Position numbers and translations under genes: made by a program
Assembly (NCBI GenBank): GCA_028752905.1
Contig: JAQNBH010000146.1
Location: 1-64,000, forward strand
Reading direction: 5' to 3'
Length of the DNA: 64,000 bases
From: Cladorhizidae sp. MBARI D1340-BT2
Taxonomy: Eukaryota; Porifera; Demospongiae; Poecilosclerida; Cladorhizidae
In this document: one piece after another, positions 25,716 through 40,746 of the stretch
Layout of the letters: every line of letters begins with the position of its first letter
How positions within the stretch are numbered: position 1 is the first letter of the stretch
Notes under the pieces: model-generated
Told to the model about the DNA's origin: nothing
Seen by the model: the letters and a program-made list of their open reading frames with translations, nothing else
Databases searched by the model: none

Positions 25716-27475
25716 GTCCAGGCTAAAAGTGGTCCAGTCTAAAAGTGGTCCAGGCTAATGTGGTCCAGGCTAATGTGGTCCAGGCTAATGTGGTCCAAGC
25801 TAATGTGGTCCAGGCTAATGTGGTCCAAAGCTAATGTGGTCCAGGCTAATGTGGTCCAGGCTAATGTGGTCCAAGCTAATGTGGTCTAAGCTAATGTGGT
25901 CCAGGCTAATGTGTTCCAGGCTAATGTGATCCAGGCTAATGTGGTCCAGGCTAATGTGGTCCAGGCTAATGTGGTCCAAAGCTAATGTGGTCCAGGCTAA
26001 TGTGGTCCAGGCTAATGTGGTCCAAGCTAATGTGGTCTAAGCTAATGTGGTTCAGGCTAATGTGGTCCAGGCTAATGGGGTCTAAGCTAATGTGGTCCAA
26101 GCTAATGTGGTCCAGGCTAATGTGGTCCAAGCTAATGTGGTCCAAGCTAATTGGTCCAGGCTAAAAGTGGTCCAGGCTAATGTGGTCCGGACTAAAAGTG
26201 GTCCAGGCTAATGTGGTCCAGGCTAATGTGGTCCAGGCTAATGTGGTCCAGGCTAATGTGGTCCAGGCTAATGTGGTCCAGGCTAATGTGGTCTAAGCTA
26301 ATGTGGTTCAGGCTAATGTGGTCTAAGCTAATGTGGTTCAGGCTAATGTGGTCTAAGCTAATGTGGTCCAGGCTAATGTGGTCTAAGCTAATGTGGTTCA
26401 GGCTAATGTGGTCTAAGCTAATGTGGTCCAGGCTAAAAGTGGTCCAGGCTAATTTGGTCCAAGCTAATGTGGTCCAAGCTAATTGGTCCGGGCTAAAAGT
26501 GGTTCAGGCTAATTTGGTCCGGACTAAATGTGGTCCAGGCTAATGTGGTCCAGGCTAAAAGTGGTCCAGGCTAATGTGGTCCAGGCTAAAAGTGGTCCAG
26601 GCTAATGTGGTCCAAGCTAATGTGGTCCAGGCTAATGTGGTCCAGGCTAATGTGGTCCAGGCTAATTTGGTCCAGGCTAATTTGGTCCAGGCTAATGTGG
26701 GCCAGGCTAATGTGGTCCAGGCTAATTTGGTCCAGGCTAATGTGGTCCAAGCTAATGTGGTCCAGGCTAATGTGGTCCAAGCTAATGTGGTCCAAGCTAA
26801 TGTGGTCTAAGATAATGTGGTCCAAGCTAATGTGGTCCAGGCTAATGTGGTCCAGGCTAATGTGGTCCAAGCTAATGTGGGCCTGGCTAATGTGGTCCAA
26901 GCTAATGTGGTCCAGGCTAATGTGGTCCAAGCTAATGTGGTCCAGGCTAATGTGGTCCAGGCTAATGTGGTCCAGGCTAATGTGGTCCAGGCTAATGTGG
27001 TCCAAGCTAATGTGGTCCAGGCTAATGTGGTCCAAGCTAATGTGGTCCAAGCTAATGTGGTCTAAGCTAATGTGGTCCAAGCTAATGTGGTCCAGGCTAA
27101 TGTGGTCCAGGCTAATGTGGTCCAAGCTAATGTGGGCCTGGCTAATGTGGTCCAAGCTAATGTGGGCCAGGCTAATGTGGTCCAAGCTAATGTGGTCCAG
27201 GCTAATGTGGTCCAGGCTAATGTGGTCCAGGCTAATGTGGTCCAGGCTAATGTGGTCCAAGCTAATGTGGTCCAAGCTAATGTGGTCTAAGCTAATGTGG
27301 TCCAAGCTAATGTGGTCCAGGCTAATGTGGTCCAGGCTAATGTGGTCCAAGCTAATGTGGGCCTGGCTAATGTGGTCCAAGCTAATGTGGTCCAAGCTAA
27401 TGTGGTCCAGGCTAATGTGGTCCAGGCTAATGTGGTCCAGGCTAATGTGGTCCAAGCTAATGTGGTCCAGGCTAA
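25716..27475. repeat. 15-bp satellite, unit B (about 117 copies)
   Basis: Monomer TGGTCCAGGCTAATG with variants TCCAAG, TCTAAG, TTCAGG, GGGCCTGG and AAAAGTGG. Higher-order spacing is visible: GGCCTGG at 26,881, 27,136 and 27,361 (255 and 225 bp). The plus frame gives (WSRLM)n from 26,605 to 27,480, and the minus frame gives (LDHIS)n from 27,455 to 26,586. The array fuses directly with the 37-bp array at ACATGTCCAGG. Confidence 0.98.
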
Positions 27476-28940
27476 AATAGTGTTTGCCTAAATAATTTTA
27501 TTTTTAATTTGTTTAAAGCTGCTGCCTCCTATTGCGTACCAAAGATGCTGGACTCCACCATAGCCAGGCCTAGACACTCACAGCTACATGTAGGAGCTTA
27601 ATGTTGCCAGCTCAGCTAATCACAGAAGCAGAGCTTAGGCCAGTGTACCAGCAGCCATGTAACTAGGGTAGGATCAGGATGTTAGGGCTAGGGACAAGGT
27701 CAGAGTTACAGTAGTTAGAACCAGTGTCCAGGATTAGAGATAGGGCCAGAATTAGGACCAGAAGGCTCAGGATTAGAGCTAATGCCAGAGTTGGGCTTAA
27801 GCCTAACGTTAAAATTAGGGCCAGAGTTAAGACAAGAATCACCAGGGCTAAAGCTAGGGGAAAAGTTAGGACCTCGGGCCATGGCTAAAGCCAGGGGTGG
27901 AGTTAGGACCAGGGGTTAGTGCTAGAGCTAGGGCCAGAGTTAGGACCTCGGGCCATGGCTAAAGCCAGGGGTGGAGTTAGGCCCAGGGGTTAGTGCTAGA
28001 GCTAGGGCCAGAGCTAGGGCCAGAGCTAAGAGAAGGGTCCAAGGCCAGAGCTGAATCGTTAAAAAAAAGTTGGTAAGAGCAATTTTAACCAAAGGACTTG
28101 ATTTTGTATCTCAGCATTTCTCTGGCAGGCAGTTTTGCTATGTGCTCACTGAAACTCATCAAGCCGCCCCCCCGTAAGTGCAGAGTGAATGTAGGGCACT
28201 ATAGCAGAGGTGAGGACAGATGCAGAGAGCAGGAGAGGAGAGTGTCTGTAATCAAGAGCTTAGATGACCTAGCAAGTGAGGACAAGAGCACGCACATACA
28301 TGTAGATCTCACACCTGCTTCATGACCTCGCCCGCTACAGTTACTGTTCAAGTTCAGGAATGACTGATTATTGCCAAGTCAGCAAGAACATAGCATATTA
28401 TACATGAAGTGCATGTGAGGTATTATTGCTGATAGTTGACACTATCTCTTTCACATACCTAGTCTTGGGCATTGAAGTGCTTTTCAGGTAGTGATTGCTG
28501 CCATTAGCACTTGGTGTCATTGAGACAAGACAGGGATCCTAATAAAGGCAAAAAGTGGAGATTCCACCATTCTTTAAATCTGCAAACAATAAATTATCTC
28601 AGGTAGACAGCGTTGCCCAGGAAACAATACAATATCTAGAGAGGATTACAAATTGATGTGCCTCCCTCCCCCTATCCTTCCACTTCTCCAAGCCCCCAGG
28701 TGTTGATCACAATTCTTACTCTCCTGAATTCCTGTTATGACCACTCGATGTTTTTGTATGGAACAAGTGGAAGACCACAATGCCTTCTGTTAATCTCATC
28801 ATTCCAACAACTTCATTCTAATGGAGTAGTGCTAGAGGTAGCCTCGCTGGCTAACTGCTTGCATTGGGTGAGTCCAACGCAGCTAGAGGAGTCTGTTGGC
28901 AAAGCCACCTTGTGAGGTTATTAGTGTGGTACTGTATATC
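27476..28940. other. Non-repetitive segment between 15-bp and 60-bp arrays, unit B
   Basis: Absent from unit A. It contains a degenerate TTAGGG-like tract (27,658-28,058) and a region with an acceptor-like TTTGTATCTCAG (28,114) and a donor-like CCCGTAAGT (about 28,171) that could bound a small exon. The plus frames 28,098-28,325 and 28,658-28,915 show no domain I recognise. Confidence 0.6.
27658..28058. repeat. Degenerate TTAGGG-like / GGGCCAGAGTTA tract, unit B
   Basis: Loose 12-bp periodicity around TAGGGCCAGAGT with scattered TTAGGG and TTAGGAC words. A 74-bp segment beginning GTTAGGACCTCGGGCC is tandemly duplicated at 27,865 and 27,939. It is a decayed minisatellite; telomeric origin cannot be claimed. 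Confidence 0.7.
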
Positions 28941-30320
28941 TCTCACTGGTGCCATGAGAGGCAACCACATGTCTCCCGTACAGACCTACTCTCTCACTGG
29001 TGCCATGAGGTAACTCAGAGGCAACCACATGTCTCCCGTACAGACCTACTCTCTCACTGGTGCCATGATAACTCAGAGGCAACCACATGTCTCCCGTACA
29101 GACCTACTCTCTCACTGGTGCCATGCGCTAACTCAGAGGCAACCACATGTCTCCCGTACAGACCTACTCTCTCACTGGTGCCATGAGCTAACTCAGAGGC
29201 AACCACATGTGTCCAGTACAGACCTACTCTCTCACTGGTGCCATGAGCTAACTCAGAGGCAACCACATGTCTCCCGTACAGACCTACTCTCTCACTGGTG
29301 CCATGAGCTAACTCAGAGGCAACCACATGTCTCCCGTACAAACCTACTCTCTCACTGGTGCCATGAGCTAACTCAGAGGCAACCACATGTCTCCCATACA
29401 GACCTACTCTCTAACTGGTACCATGAGCTAACTCAGAGGCAACCACATGTCTCACGTACAAACCTACTCTCTCACTGGTGCCATGAGCTAACTCAGAGGC
29501 AACCACATGTCTCCCGTACAGACCTACTCTCTCACTGGTGCCATGAGCTAACTCAGAGGCAACCACATGTCTCCCATACAGACCTACTCTCTCACTGGTG
29601 CCATGAGCTAACTCAGAGGCAACCACATGTCTCCCGTACAAACCTACTCTCTCACTGGTGCCATGAGCTAACTCAGAGGCAACCACATGTGTCCAGTACA
29701 GACCTACTCTCTCACTGGTGCCATGAGCTAACTCAGAGGCAACCACATGTCTCCCATACAGACCTACTCTCTCACTGGTGCCATGAGCTAACTCAGAGGC
29801 AACCACATGTCTCCCGTACAAACCTACTCTCTCACTGGTGCCATGGGCTAACTCAGAGGCAACCACATGTCTCCCATACAGACCTACTCTCTCACTGGTG
29901 CCATGAGCTAACTCAGAGGCAACCACATGTGTCCAGTACAGACCTACTCTCTCACTGGTGCCATGAGCTAACTCAGAGGCAACAACATGTCTCCCGTACA
30001 GACCTACTCTCTCACTGGTGCCATGAGCTAACTCAGAGGCAACCACATGTCTCCCGTACAGACCTACTCTCTCACTGGTGCCATGAGCTAACTCAGAGGC
30101 AACCACATGTCTCCCATACAGACCTACTCTCTCACTGGTGCCATGAGCTAACTCAGAGGCAACCACATGTCTCCCGTACAGACCTAGTCTCTCACTGGTG
30201 CCATGAGCTAACTCAGAGGCAACCACATGTCTCCCGTACAGACCTACTCTCTCACTGGTGCCATGAGCTAACTCAGAGGCAACCACATGTCTCCCGTACA
30301 GATCTACTGTCCCACTAGTG
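28941..30320. repeat. 60-bp satellite, unit B (about 23 copies)
   Basis: Same 60-bp monomer, with first monomers shortened. Variants CTCCCATACA, GTCCAGTACA and CAAACCTACT alternate. An open plus frame of 429 codons (29,029-30,318) has a 20-residue period (SHWCHELTQRQPHVS core). An open minus frame (30,460-29,411, 349 codons) starts in flanking non-repetitive DNA and repeats GRHVVASELAHGTSERVGLY. Confidence 0.98.
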
Positions 30321-31700
30321 ACCTGAAAATAAGGCAACATAAATAAATAATTTATAAGCTGATGTCCAAGTAGCAGATGACATAACTGAGTGTGTGTTAA
30401 TGGTCTGTATTTGTGCAGCAGGACATTGTCTTGTCTTGAGTGAGTGAGGCACCTTAACAAGGTACAGGGGTCAGGGTTTGAGCTGGAGATAACAAATAAA
30501 AATTAGAGATGGGAGAGGGAGGGGGTATCCTTTTTGCCACACCCCCAATATAAATCTCTGGGGATAAACAGGGGCGAGTTGGCTGATAGCCACAACTCTG
30601 CGAGGCACAGTTGACGTGATATCAGAAACTAAGCCCCTCTAGGTCCTCCCCTCCCCCTCTCTCACGCACACTCAGCATATTCACAAGATAACAATGAATA
30701 ATACATCTGTAGACCACACACATCTGTTGACCCTTTACCAACTGAACATCATCCAGTTCATGCCTTTCATGGTGAGGGAAAACCCCCATTTCCACCTAAG
30801 GATTACTGTACTTACTGTGAGCTACACACTCACAAAGTTGGTAAAGGGTTCACTCACGAGAAATAGAATACCTGCATTTCATGAGGAACACATATCCACA
30901 TGTGAACACACCCTCTCAGCATGGCTCTAGAGAGATCTCCTAGTATTGTGAATTGTGCTGGACCGTTAGCTAGCTAGTGATTTCTATTCCCATGCCCTGT
31001 CTCCCTACTTGAATAAGGCTAAAAGGACAACTTGCGTCCAGCACCTGCTACTATGCCATGAATCACTCCACCTCATAGCAATAGTAGAGCACAGACTGAA
31101 GACATCTTCCTGAGAACATGACCAGCTAATATGCCCAGACTTCAGCACCTCCCACACAAAATACACCTGCTGATTATGAGTCTCTGGCAAGCACTGCAGT
31201 TGCTCGCCAGAGACACCATCCCAAATTACCTTTATACAATGGGTGTGGTCTCTTCAAACCACACCCTTACTCCGGGGAAAATTGATATCGCTCATTTTTT
31301 TCCATAGAACAAACTGAAAAGAGGTGTGGTTATCAGACACAGCTAATATGCCTAGACTTCAGCACCAGACATGCGTAATTAGCAAGTGCATTACAAAACC
31401 ACGACTCTTTCCCCACAATAATTATTACAGACATAATTATTGCCTCAAGGAAACTATCCTCTCATACAGTAATGATAGCAACATTAATTGCAAAGGCAGT
31501 ATAATAGTGTGATCATTATAAAGAGTTTATAAGTGGTTGTGGTCTACTAACACTTTTCTGTCTTGTTTCTATTAGCAGCTGCTTACAAGAAGTTACACAG
31601 TAACTCTAGAACTATATACCCAATCATAGATGTCACCCTTTACCATATTTAGGACATGTCCCTATGCATAATTATGCACACACACATACACACATACATA
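30321..31700. other. Non-repetitive segment between 60-bp and 46-bp arrays, unit B
   Basis: Matches 14,311-15,716. The 23-C run of A is absent. The 9-bp GGGTGTGGT hairpin is at about 31,240-31,265. The short open frame at 30,694-30,930 lacks any domain. Confidence 0.65.
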
Positions 31701-32670
31701 CATATGTCCCTATGTATTTAATATACACACACATAGATACATGCATCATATGTCCCTATGTATTTAATATACACACACATAGATACATGCATCATATGTC
31801 CCTATGTATTTAATACACACACACATAGATACATGCATCATATGTCCCTATGCATTTAATACACACACACATAGATACATGCATCACATGTCCCTATGTA
31901 TTTAATATACACACACATAGATACATGCATCACATGTCCCTATGTATTTAATATACACACACATAGATACATGCATCATATGTCCCTATGTATTTAATAT
32001 ACACACACATAGATACATGCATCATATGTCCCTATGTATTTAATATACACACACATAGATATATGCATCACATGTCCCTATGTATTTAATATACACACAC
32101 ATAGATACATGCATCACATGTCCCTATGTATTTAATATACACACACATAGATACATGCATCATATGTCCCTATGTATTTAATATACACACACATAGATAC
32201 ATGCATCATATGTCCCTATGTATTTAATATACACACACATAGATACATGCATCATATGTCCCTATGTATTTAATATACACACACATAGATACATGCATCA
32301 TATGTCCCTATGTATTTAATATACACACACATAGATACATGCATCATATGTCCCTATGTATTTAATATACACACACATAGATACATGCATCATATGTCCC
32401 TATGTATTTAATATACACACACATAGATACATGCATCATATGTCCCTATGTATTTAATATACACACACATAGATACATGCATCATATGTCCCTATGTATT
32501 TAATATACACACACATAGATACATGCATCATATGTCCCTATGTATTTAATATACACACACATAGATAAGATACATGCATCATATGTCCCTATGTATTTAA
32601 TATACACACACATAGATACATGCATCATATGTCCCTATGTATTTAATACACACACACATAGATACATGCA
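31701..32670. repeat. 46-bp satellite, unit B (about 21 copies)
   Basis: Same monomer and almost the same copy number as in A. One monomer has an AGATA-containing insertion (TAGATAAGATACATG at about 32,563) shared with C and absent from A. Confidence 0.98.
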
Positions 32671-32779
32671 GTTATCTGGTGAAGGTTTGTCATAAGCCTA
32701 AGCTTCTAAGGAAAATTACTGATAACTAAAATATAATGATGAAGATGATGATGATGATGATGATAATAATAAAAAATAA

Positions 32780-33032
<253 letters not shown>

Positions 33033-35525
33033 GTCAGTATTATTATTGGAGGTGTGGTCCCTATATTGGGGTGACTCTCGTGTTAAAGTTGCAGACAAGC
33101 AACAAAGTTGATGCCTCAGCTGACACTGGCATTATAAAATGCTGGTATTATTAATGCATTACTGAGCTGAGGTGCAGCAGGTGTGGCTGGGGGAGGAAGA
33201 GGAAAGGTGCGGGGAAGAACACTTTTTGGCTTCCCTTTCTTTAGATAGGACAAGGAAGACTGGAGAGCTAAAAATGGCCAAACATGAAGTTAGTGACTGC
33301 CAGTGAGTTTAGCACGTATTGGACCTTGAAAATGTATTTATTAATTAATTTATTTATTGTAGCCTGCATGTTGAAATCCTGGCAGAGTGCACTGTGCACT
33401 CCAATATGATCTACTTGAAGGCCACACAATTATAATATCTCAAATTTCAGTTGTTAAACTTCCTTCCCTAAACTTTTGCTCCACAAAGACAACACAGTGG
33501 GAGAAGCAGAATTGAGAGATGATCCTTTGAAGAAATCTTGTAATGGGGGGGGAAAAGGGGGGAAAATGGGCACCTTAAGCTGCAATGACCTTTAAACCTT
33601 CGTGCTTTAATAATATATAATATGACTGGATTGGGTGGAGGGGGGGGGGGGAGGAGGATTTTCTTAGAAGATCTCCCGCCATTCTGACCCCCTTTCCTCT
33701 GTACGAGGCCCAGTACATAACAATTATTGATGATAAAAAAATGGCTAAAGAGAAGTAGAATCAAACAATAATGAATGAGAGGCAGTCACTTCCATGACTA
33801 AAACTTGAGGAGTGAAGGAAGTGGGCAACCACTGCTGTTTGAATTAGGTCTCTACAAGAACTCTAACCACTGTCTCTCTAGCCACTGTCAAAAACTAACA
33901 ATAACCTATGACTTTACAGTTACCTTCTCAATAATCAACTTGAAATTGTAAGTTGATTATTGAGAAGGTTATTGTAATGTTATTATGTCAACTGAGAGTT
34001 CATTGAGAACCTAGACTATTGCAACCAAGCCACCTGGCTATACTAAGTCAACCATAGATATCTTATTACAATGACCTTCTCACCAGAGATTAAATTTCAA
34101 GTTGATTTATTGTAATATCGTGATGTCAACTGAGAGTTGGTTCATAGATATCTCACCTGAACTTTTGGATGCACACTCCCTCAGCTTCCAATTGCTTTAG
34201 GTCTTCCAGCGGTGCGGTAAGGTACATCTAATTCTGCTGTTCCTCTGCTAACACGAAAGATCTTGTTTCAGTGAATGCACGACCCTTTTCCATTTACCCT
34301 GGGGAAAAGGTAAAGGATCGACAATGCGTGAAATTTGCGCGGTCAGTGATTTTGTCCAGCGTATATATTAGTCTCGCGATTCCCTATGCAATAAGGCAAG
34401 CTAGATAGTTATATTGTTATCTGTTTGCTGGGGTTCAGCAACTACGAGACTCCCTTTTCATAGATTATGCTGCGACGACTTTAGGGTGACAAATTGTCTG
34501 TGGACAACACCCTTCACGGATTCACTGCGCAGCTGTGAAGAGAACAGTGCCTTCATTATAGTATCGCAGTTTCTTGTTGTTTTTTAGGATTGGTGCCCCA
34601 GGAAGCTTTATATTTTTCTCAGCCAAGTTTGGTGGCAGGGCATAAATGGAAGAGGCAGGAAATCTTTCCTGGCATCCTTGATTGCAGATTTTTAAACCTC
34701 CCTGTCTCTGGACATTATTCTCATCACTATGAATGCAGCAAAGGAAGTCTTGCATGAGCTTCATGTTTATAATTAAGACTTAGAGCCTTGGTAGAGGATC
34801 AGCTACAGCTACTTTCAAATATGTGCTAACATTTGCACATGATATGGAGGAATAATCAAATGCTACTCTATTGCTACAAGTATAATCCAACAAATTGCAG
34901 ATTGCCTGCAGGTCCTCTTTATTTTAGAAGAAGATTCTCAGTAGACAAACTGAGTGTAAACTATATAATTTGCTAGAATTAAATATAGCTGCATTAGCTA
35001 AAGGTTGTGATACACTTGCATAAGTCCTATAATTATGTATACATATATCAATAAGGTTGCAGATTATTAAGCTGTAGCACAGTGCAACCACTGTTAGCTG
35101 AATAGGGGAATTTAATTTTTGAGTTGAGGCCACTGGCTGGTCCCCAGCTGGCAGGTTCTCCATTGCCACCATGAGCACCTTCTCTATCTAAACTTTTCTC
35201 TCCACGGAGTGAGCCTTTCATGAAAGCAGTTGACCATTCACTTCTTTGCAGAGAAAGCATGTAGCTGCTGCACCAGCTCAGCCAGGCTCAGTCACACACA
35301 CGTACACACACATGCATACACACACACGACTATTCTGTTGATGTTCCTTACCAATTCTTGTGCTTGGCTGAATTAAAGAAACGGCCATGGGATTCTTATA
35401 ATAGCAAATTTATGAACATGGACATGGTATATGTAAGTTACAATATCCCAAGGAGGGAAAAGTAACATAACAGACAGGATGAAATGTTTCTCCCATATGT
35501 TCCATCCTTATTTGTTCAATCACCT

Positions 35526-35559
<34 letters not shown>

Positions 35560-35642
35560 GTGTGGTGTGGTTGTGTGGTGTCGGTGGATAAATAGACAAA
35601 AAAGATGAAAAATATAGAAAACCAAAAACAAATTTCCTTATC
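33033..35642. other. Non-repetitive block, unit B
   Basis: Counterpart of 17,020-19,650 with the same hairpin (33,922-33,969), CpG cluster (about 34,190-34,510), 80-codon minus frame (34,522-34,764) and a longer (GT)n at about 35,527-35,556. No gene recognised. Confidence 0.65.
33922..33969. repeat. Perfect 19-bp hairpin, unit B
   Basis: Identical to the unit A hairpin, including its 10-base loop. Confidence 0.85.
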
Positions 35643-35795
35643 AAAATATACAGCAAGCAAATAAATCACTTGCTTATGAACTCACACTATTACACAGACA
35701 TGTAATTGAGGACCTTTACCAGGCAAAATATACAGCAAGCAAATAAATGCACTTGCTTATGAACTCAACTACTGCACGGCCAGGTAAATGAACTT
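35643..35795. repeat. 82-bp tandem duplication, units B and C only
   Basis: AAAATATACAGCAAGCAAAT occurs at 35,643 and 35,725. The two copies have already diverged. Unit A has one copy (about 19,634). A later (TA)n tract (about 35,801-35,816) is also private to B and C. Confidence 0.85.
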
Positions 35796-35849
35796 TATTA
35801 TGTATATATATATATATTTGGACTACAATACTTAATCTCCATTATATTA

Positions 35850-36304
35850 CAGCTGGTGCATATATAGGTGTCTGGGCATGTAACATCCCACACTAGTGAT
35901 GCACCACCCTTCCATGGGAACAAACTGATGCCATCCGATCTGAACACTCCATTGGGTTCGAGTTGAGATGGGATCTTTGCAGATGCCACTGGGATGACAT
36001 TGAGCCAAGCACCAGATTCTTTCCATGCCGTTAGCAAACATGCACGATAAGTTTCAGAACTAGCGTCACTCAGCAGCTGAATGTATATAGTAGTAGTGGA
36101 GAAGAGAAGGAAGGAGATGAAAGTAATAGTTTGGGAATGCAAAATGCATACGGAGGAGATGCAATGCATCACGAGCATGGAGGTAACTAAGTCTCTCTCC
36201 CAAACATGCACAATGAATCCATCTTCTTCCCAAACAATGCCTTTCACTCCACCAATCAGTGAACCCAGAAGGGTGGATGACCCTGGGTTCACTACCAGAA
36301 ACAT
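35850..36304 (-). mobile_element. Non-LTR retrotransposon remnant, unit B
   Basis: Counterpart of 19,780-20,215. Minus-strand translation shows GSLIGGVKGIV, KESGAWLNVIP, AKIPSQLEPNG, GISLFPWKGG and LVWDVTCPDTY. The Trp codon that is a stop in A is intact here. However, a 15-bp in-frame deletion removes the residues carrying the endonuclease PD motif (FRSDGIS here against FRSNGKQPDGIS in A), and one base is lost in the thumb region (CGTATGCA against CGTCATGCA). Non-functional. Confidence 0.8.
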
Positions 36305-36330
36305 AAATAAATTAAAAAAATTAATATATA

Positions 36331-37903
<1,573 letters not shown>

Positions 37904-38276
37904 CTTCTTGGCTGCCCACCACCTACATGTTCTGTCTCTGCTTCTCTCTCACTGCCTCTGGGTTGGTGGCACTGGCCTTCTTCTTCCTCTCACAGTCTCT
38001 CTGCTTCCAGGCCTGCTCACCATCTCTGCCCTCTTCTGCTCATGTTTCTTACTCTGTAGAGTATCCAGTGAGTTAGTTTGCAATGTTGTTCAGGTCTGAG
38101 TCAGCATGGCACTCAGTGCTGCTGAGATACAGCACCACTACCATGAGCAGAAGTGGGCAGAGATGGTGAGCAGGCGCAGAGAGACTCTGAGAGGAAGAAG
38201 GCAAGAGCCACCAACACAGAGGCAGTGAGAGAGAAGAAGAGGCAGAACCTCCATAGGTGGTGGGCATTCAAGAAGG
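37904..38276. repeat. Imperfect palindrome, B/C junction
   Basis: Left arm 37,904-38,044, right arm 38,142-38,276, same structure as at 22,839-23,211. Confidence 0.85.
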
Positions 38277-39046
38277 AGAAGCAGTACCACAGACACCTCA
38301 GTAGACACCCAACCTGGAGCAGGGGCAGACCTTGGACCTGGCAGTTTTGTTGGCAGAACGAGGCTGGTATTTCTCTACATGGCAACAATGTATAGCAAGC
38401 AGGAAGAGCAGGTGCAGCTGAAGTTCCTCCACAAGGTGGGCAACTCTGGTTTGTACAGGGATCCAGAGTGGGAAGACAACAGTGGGGCGTGCCCAGAGCT
38501 GCAGGTGAAGGGAACTTCACCAATGATTAGTTGCTGTACATAGCATGGAATTAAATAAATTGTACCCAGCAGGTAAATGAGGTGATCAACATGGATAGAG
38601 CAAGTATCCAGTCCACAGGAGAGCCATGCATGGTTATAGACATCTGAAATTCCATTACTATGAAATTACGTTAGCTTTTTTTTTACTAGAAGGATTGCTG
38701 AAGCCTTCATGTATATATAGTGTGATAACCCTGCACAAATACCAGATCCCACCATTAAGCCATTTATATATAAGAACAGCAGGTTATATGACACTGTGTG
38801 CAACACTGAAAATTTGATGTTAATTTTACGATATTCCATTACGTGTTTTTTTCCTGGCCTCACTCAAATATTTATGGAAATAAAATATTGAGTAACATTA
38901 AAGTGTCAATGGAGACCTACATGCCTGAGATATAGTTTTTATAAAATGTTGAGTCTTTCTTGCCCCATATGTAGTGAAAGGGAAATTCCGTTACCACGTG
39001 ATCAAATCAAATAATAATGTTAATAATAATGACGATGATGATACAT

Positions 39047-39047
<1 letters not shown>
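38277..39047. other. Non-repetitive segment, unit C left side
   Basis: Same as 23,212-23,981; nothing gene-like beyond short overlapping frames. Confidence 0.65.
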
Positions 39048-39365
<318 letters not shown>

Positions 39366-39399
39366 CGACGACGATGATGATAAACTTTTTCATAATTTC

Positions 39400-40283
39400 A
39401 AGAAGATTATAGAGGGGGAATTGCCCCCCCCCCCCTTTCAAGTGGCACTCTATACAAGACACTCTTTGTGTCAGTCTGCCAGGCCCTTTGGAATGCAGTG
39501 ATTGGGTAAAGGGTCAAATACAACACGGGGAATTCAACCTTTGACCTGTGAGATCACAATGTCATTGCTAGTCTGTCTAGCAATAAGTTGCGTATAAGTT
39601 TTCTGCTACCTGCTTCTTTTGAGGTTCTTCCAGATGATGTGAACCATCTTTATTACAGGACCTGTTTCACTCTCCAGACCTGTCTTTGTATTGTCATCAA
39701 GCACCTTAGTTACATTAGTAACAGGAAGGAAGAAAGAAAACAGTTTTATTTTTTTTTAAAGGATAAACTATGTTGGTAAAAATATCAAGGAAATGAGCTG
39801 GACACACGTATGCAGGCAGCTTTGAGTTTGATGATCCTTTAAATCATGTTCACCATCAAGCTATACAATAAGTATAGGTGCACAAGTTGAAATGGTAAAG
39901 GGTCATCTTTTAACAAGCTGTGGTCCTACGGCTATCTCTTGTTTCCTTTCCTTTCCTTTTTAACCAAATTACAACAAAAAAATTAAATTTTTATTGTTTG
40001 TTTGTCGTTTGTGTATGTTTCAGATGTTGTTTGCAGGAAAGAGCACAAAGTTAACTCAGAGCTTCAGAGATGTCTGGAGTTGAAAACACTTTTCTTCTTC
40101 GTTAATTTTCGTATATCGTACAATTACTTTCAACTCGCGGCATCAAATGTACTGGGGAATTCCCCTTTGAACACCTTCATGCTTTTATAATCATCAGGAA
40201 TACTTCAGTCTTCATCGCCTTGGAGACAAAAGTCCTCCCATTGAAATGTTGGCAATAAAAGCAATGAGAAATCTACAGAGCAA
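39400..40283. other. Non-repetitive segment before the 37-bp array, unit C
   Basis: Same as 24,370-25,252, including the acceptor-like TATGTTTCAG (ending about 40,023). Confidence 0.5.
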
Positions 40284-40746
40284 CACTACACACACCAGCA
40301 CATGCCAGTTCTTATACATACACTACACACACCAGCACATGTCAGTTCTTATACATACACACACACACCAGCACATGTCAGTTCTTATACATACACTACA
40401 CACACCAGCACATGCCAGTTCTTATACATACACTACACACACCAGCACATGCCAGTTCTTATACATACACTACACACACCAGCACATGCCAGTTCTTATA
40501 CATACACTACACACACCAGCACATGCCAGTTCTTATACATACACTACACACACCAGCACATGCCAGTTCTTATACATACACTACACACACCAGCACATGC
40601 CAGTTCTTATACATACACTACACACACCAGCACATGCCAGTTCTTATACATACACTACACACACCAGCACATGCCAGTTCTTATACATACACTACACACA
40701 CCAGCACATGCCAGTTCTTATACATACACTACACACACCAGCACAT
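40284..40746. repeat. 37-bp satellite, unit C (about 12.5 copies)
   Basis: Same length and same internal variants as in B at an offset of 15,031. Confidence 0.98.

Noticed and set aside
27658..28058. Interstitial telomere.
   Set aside because: TTAGGG words are too few and irregular; kept only as a degenerate minisatellite.
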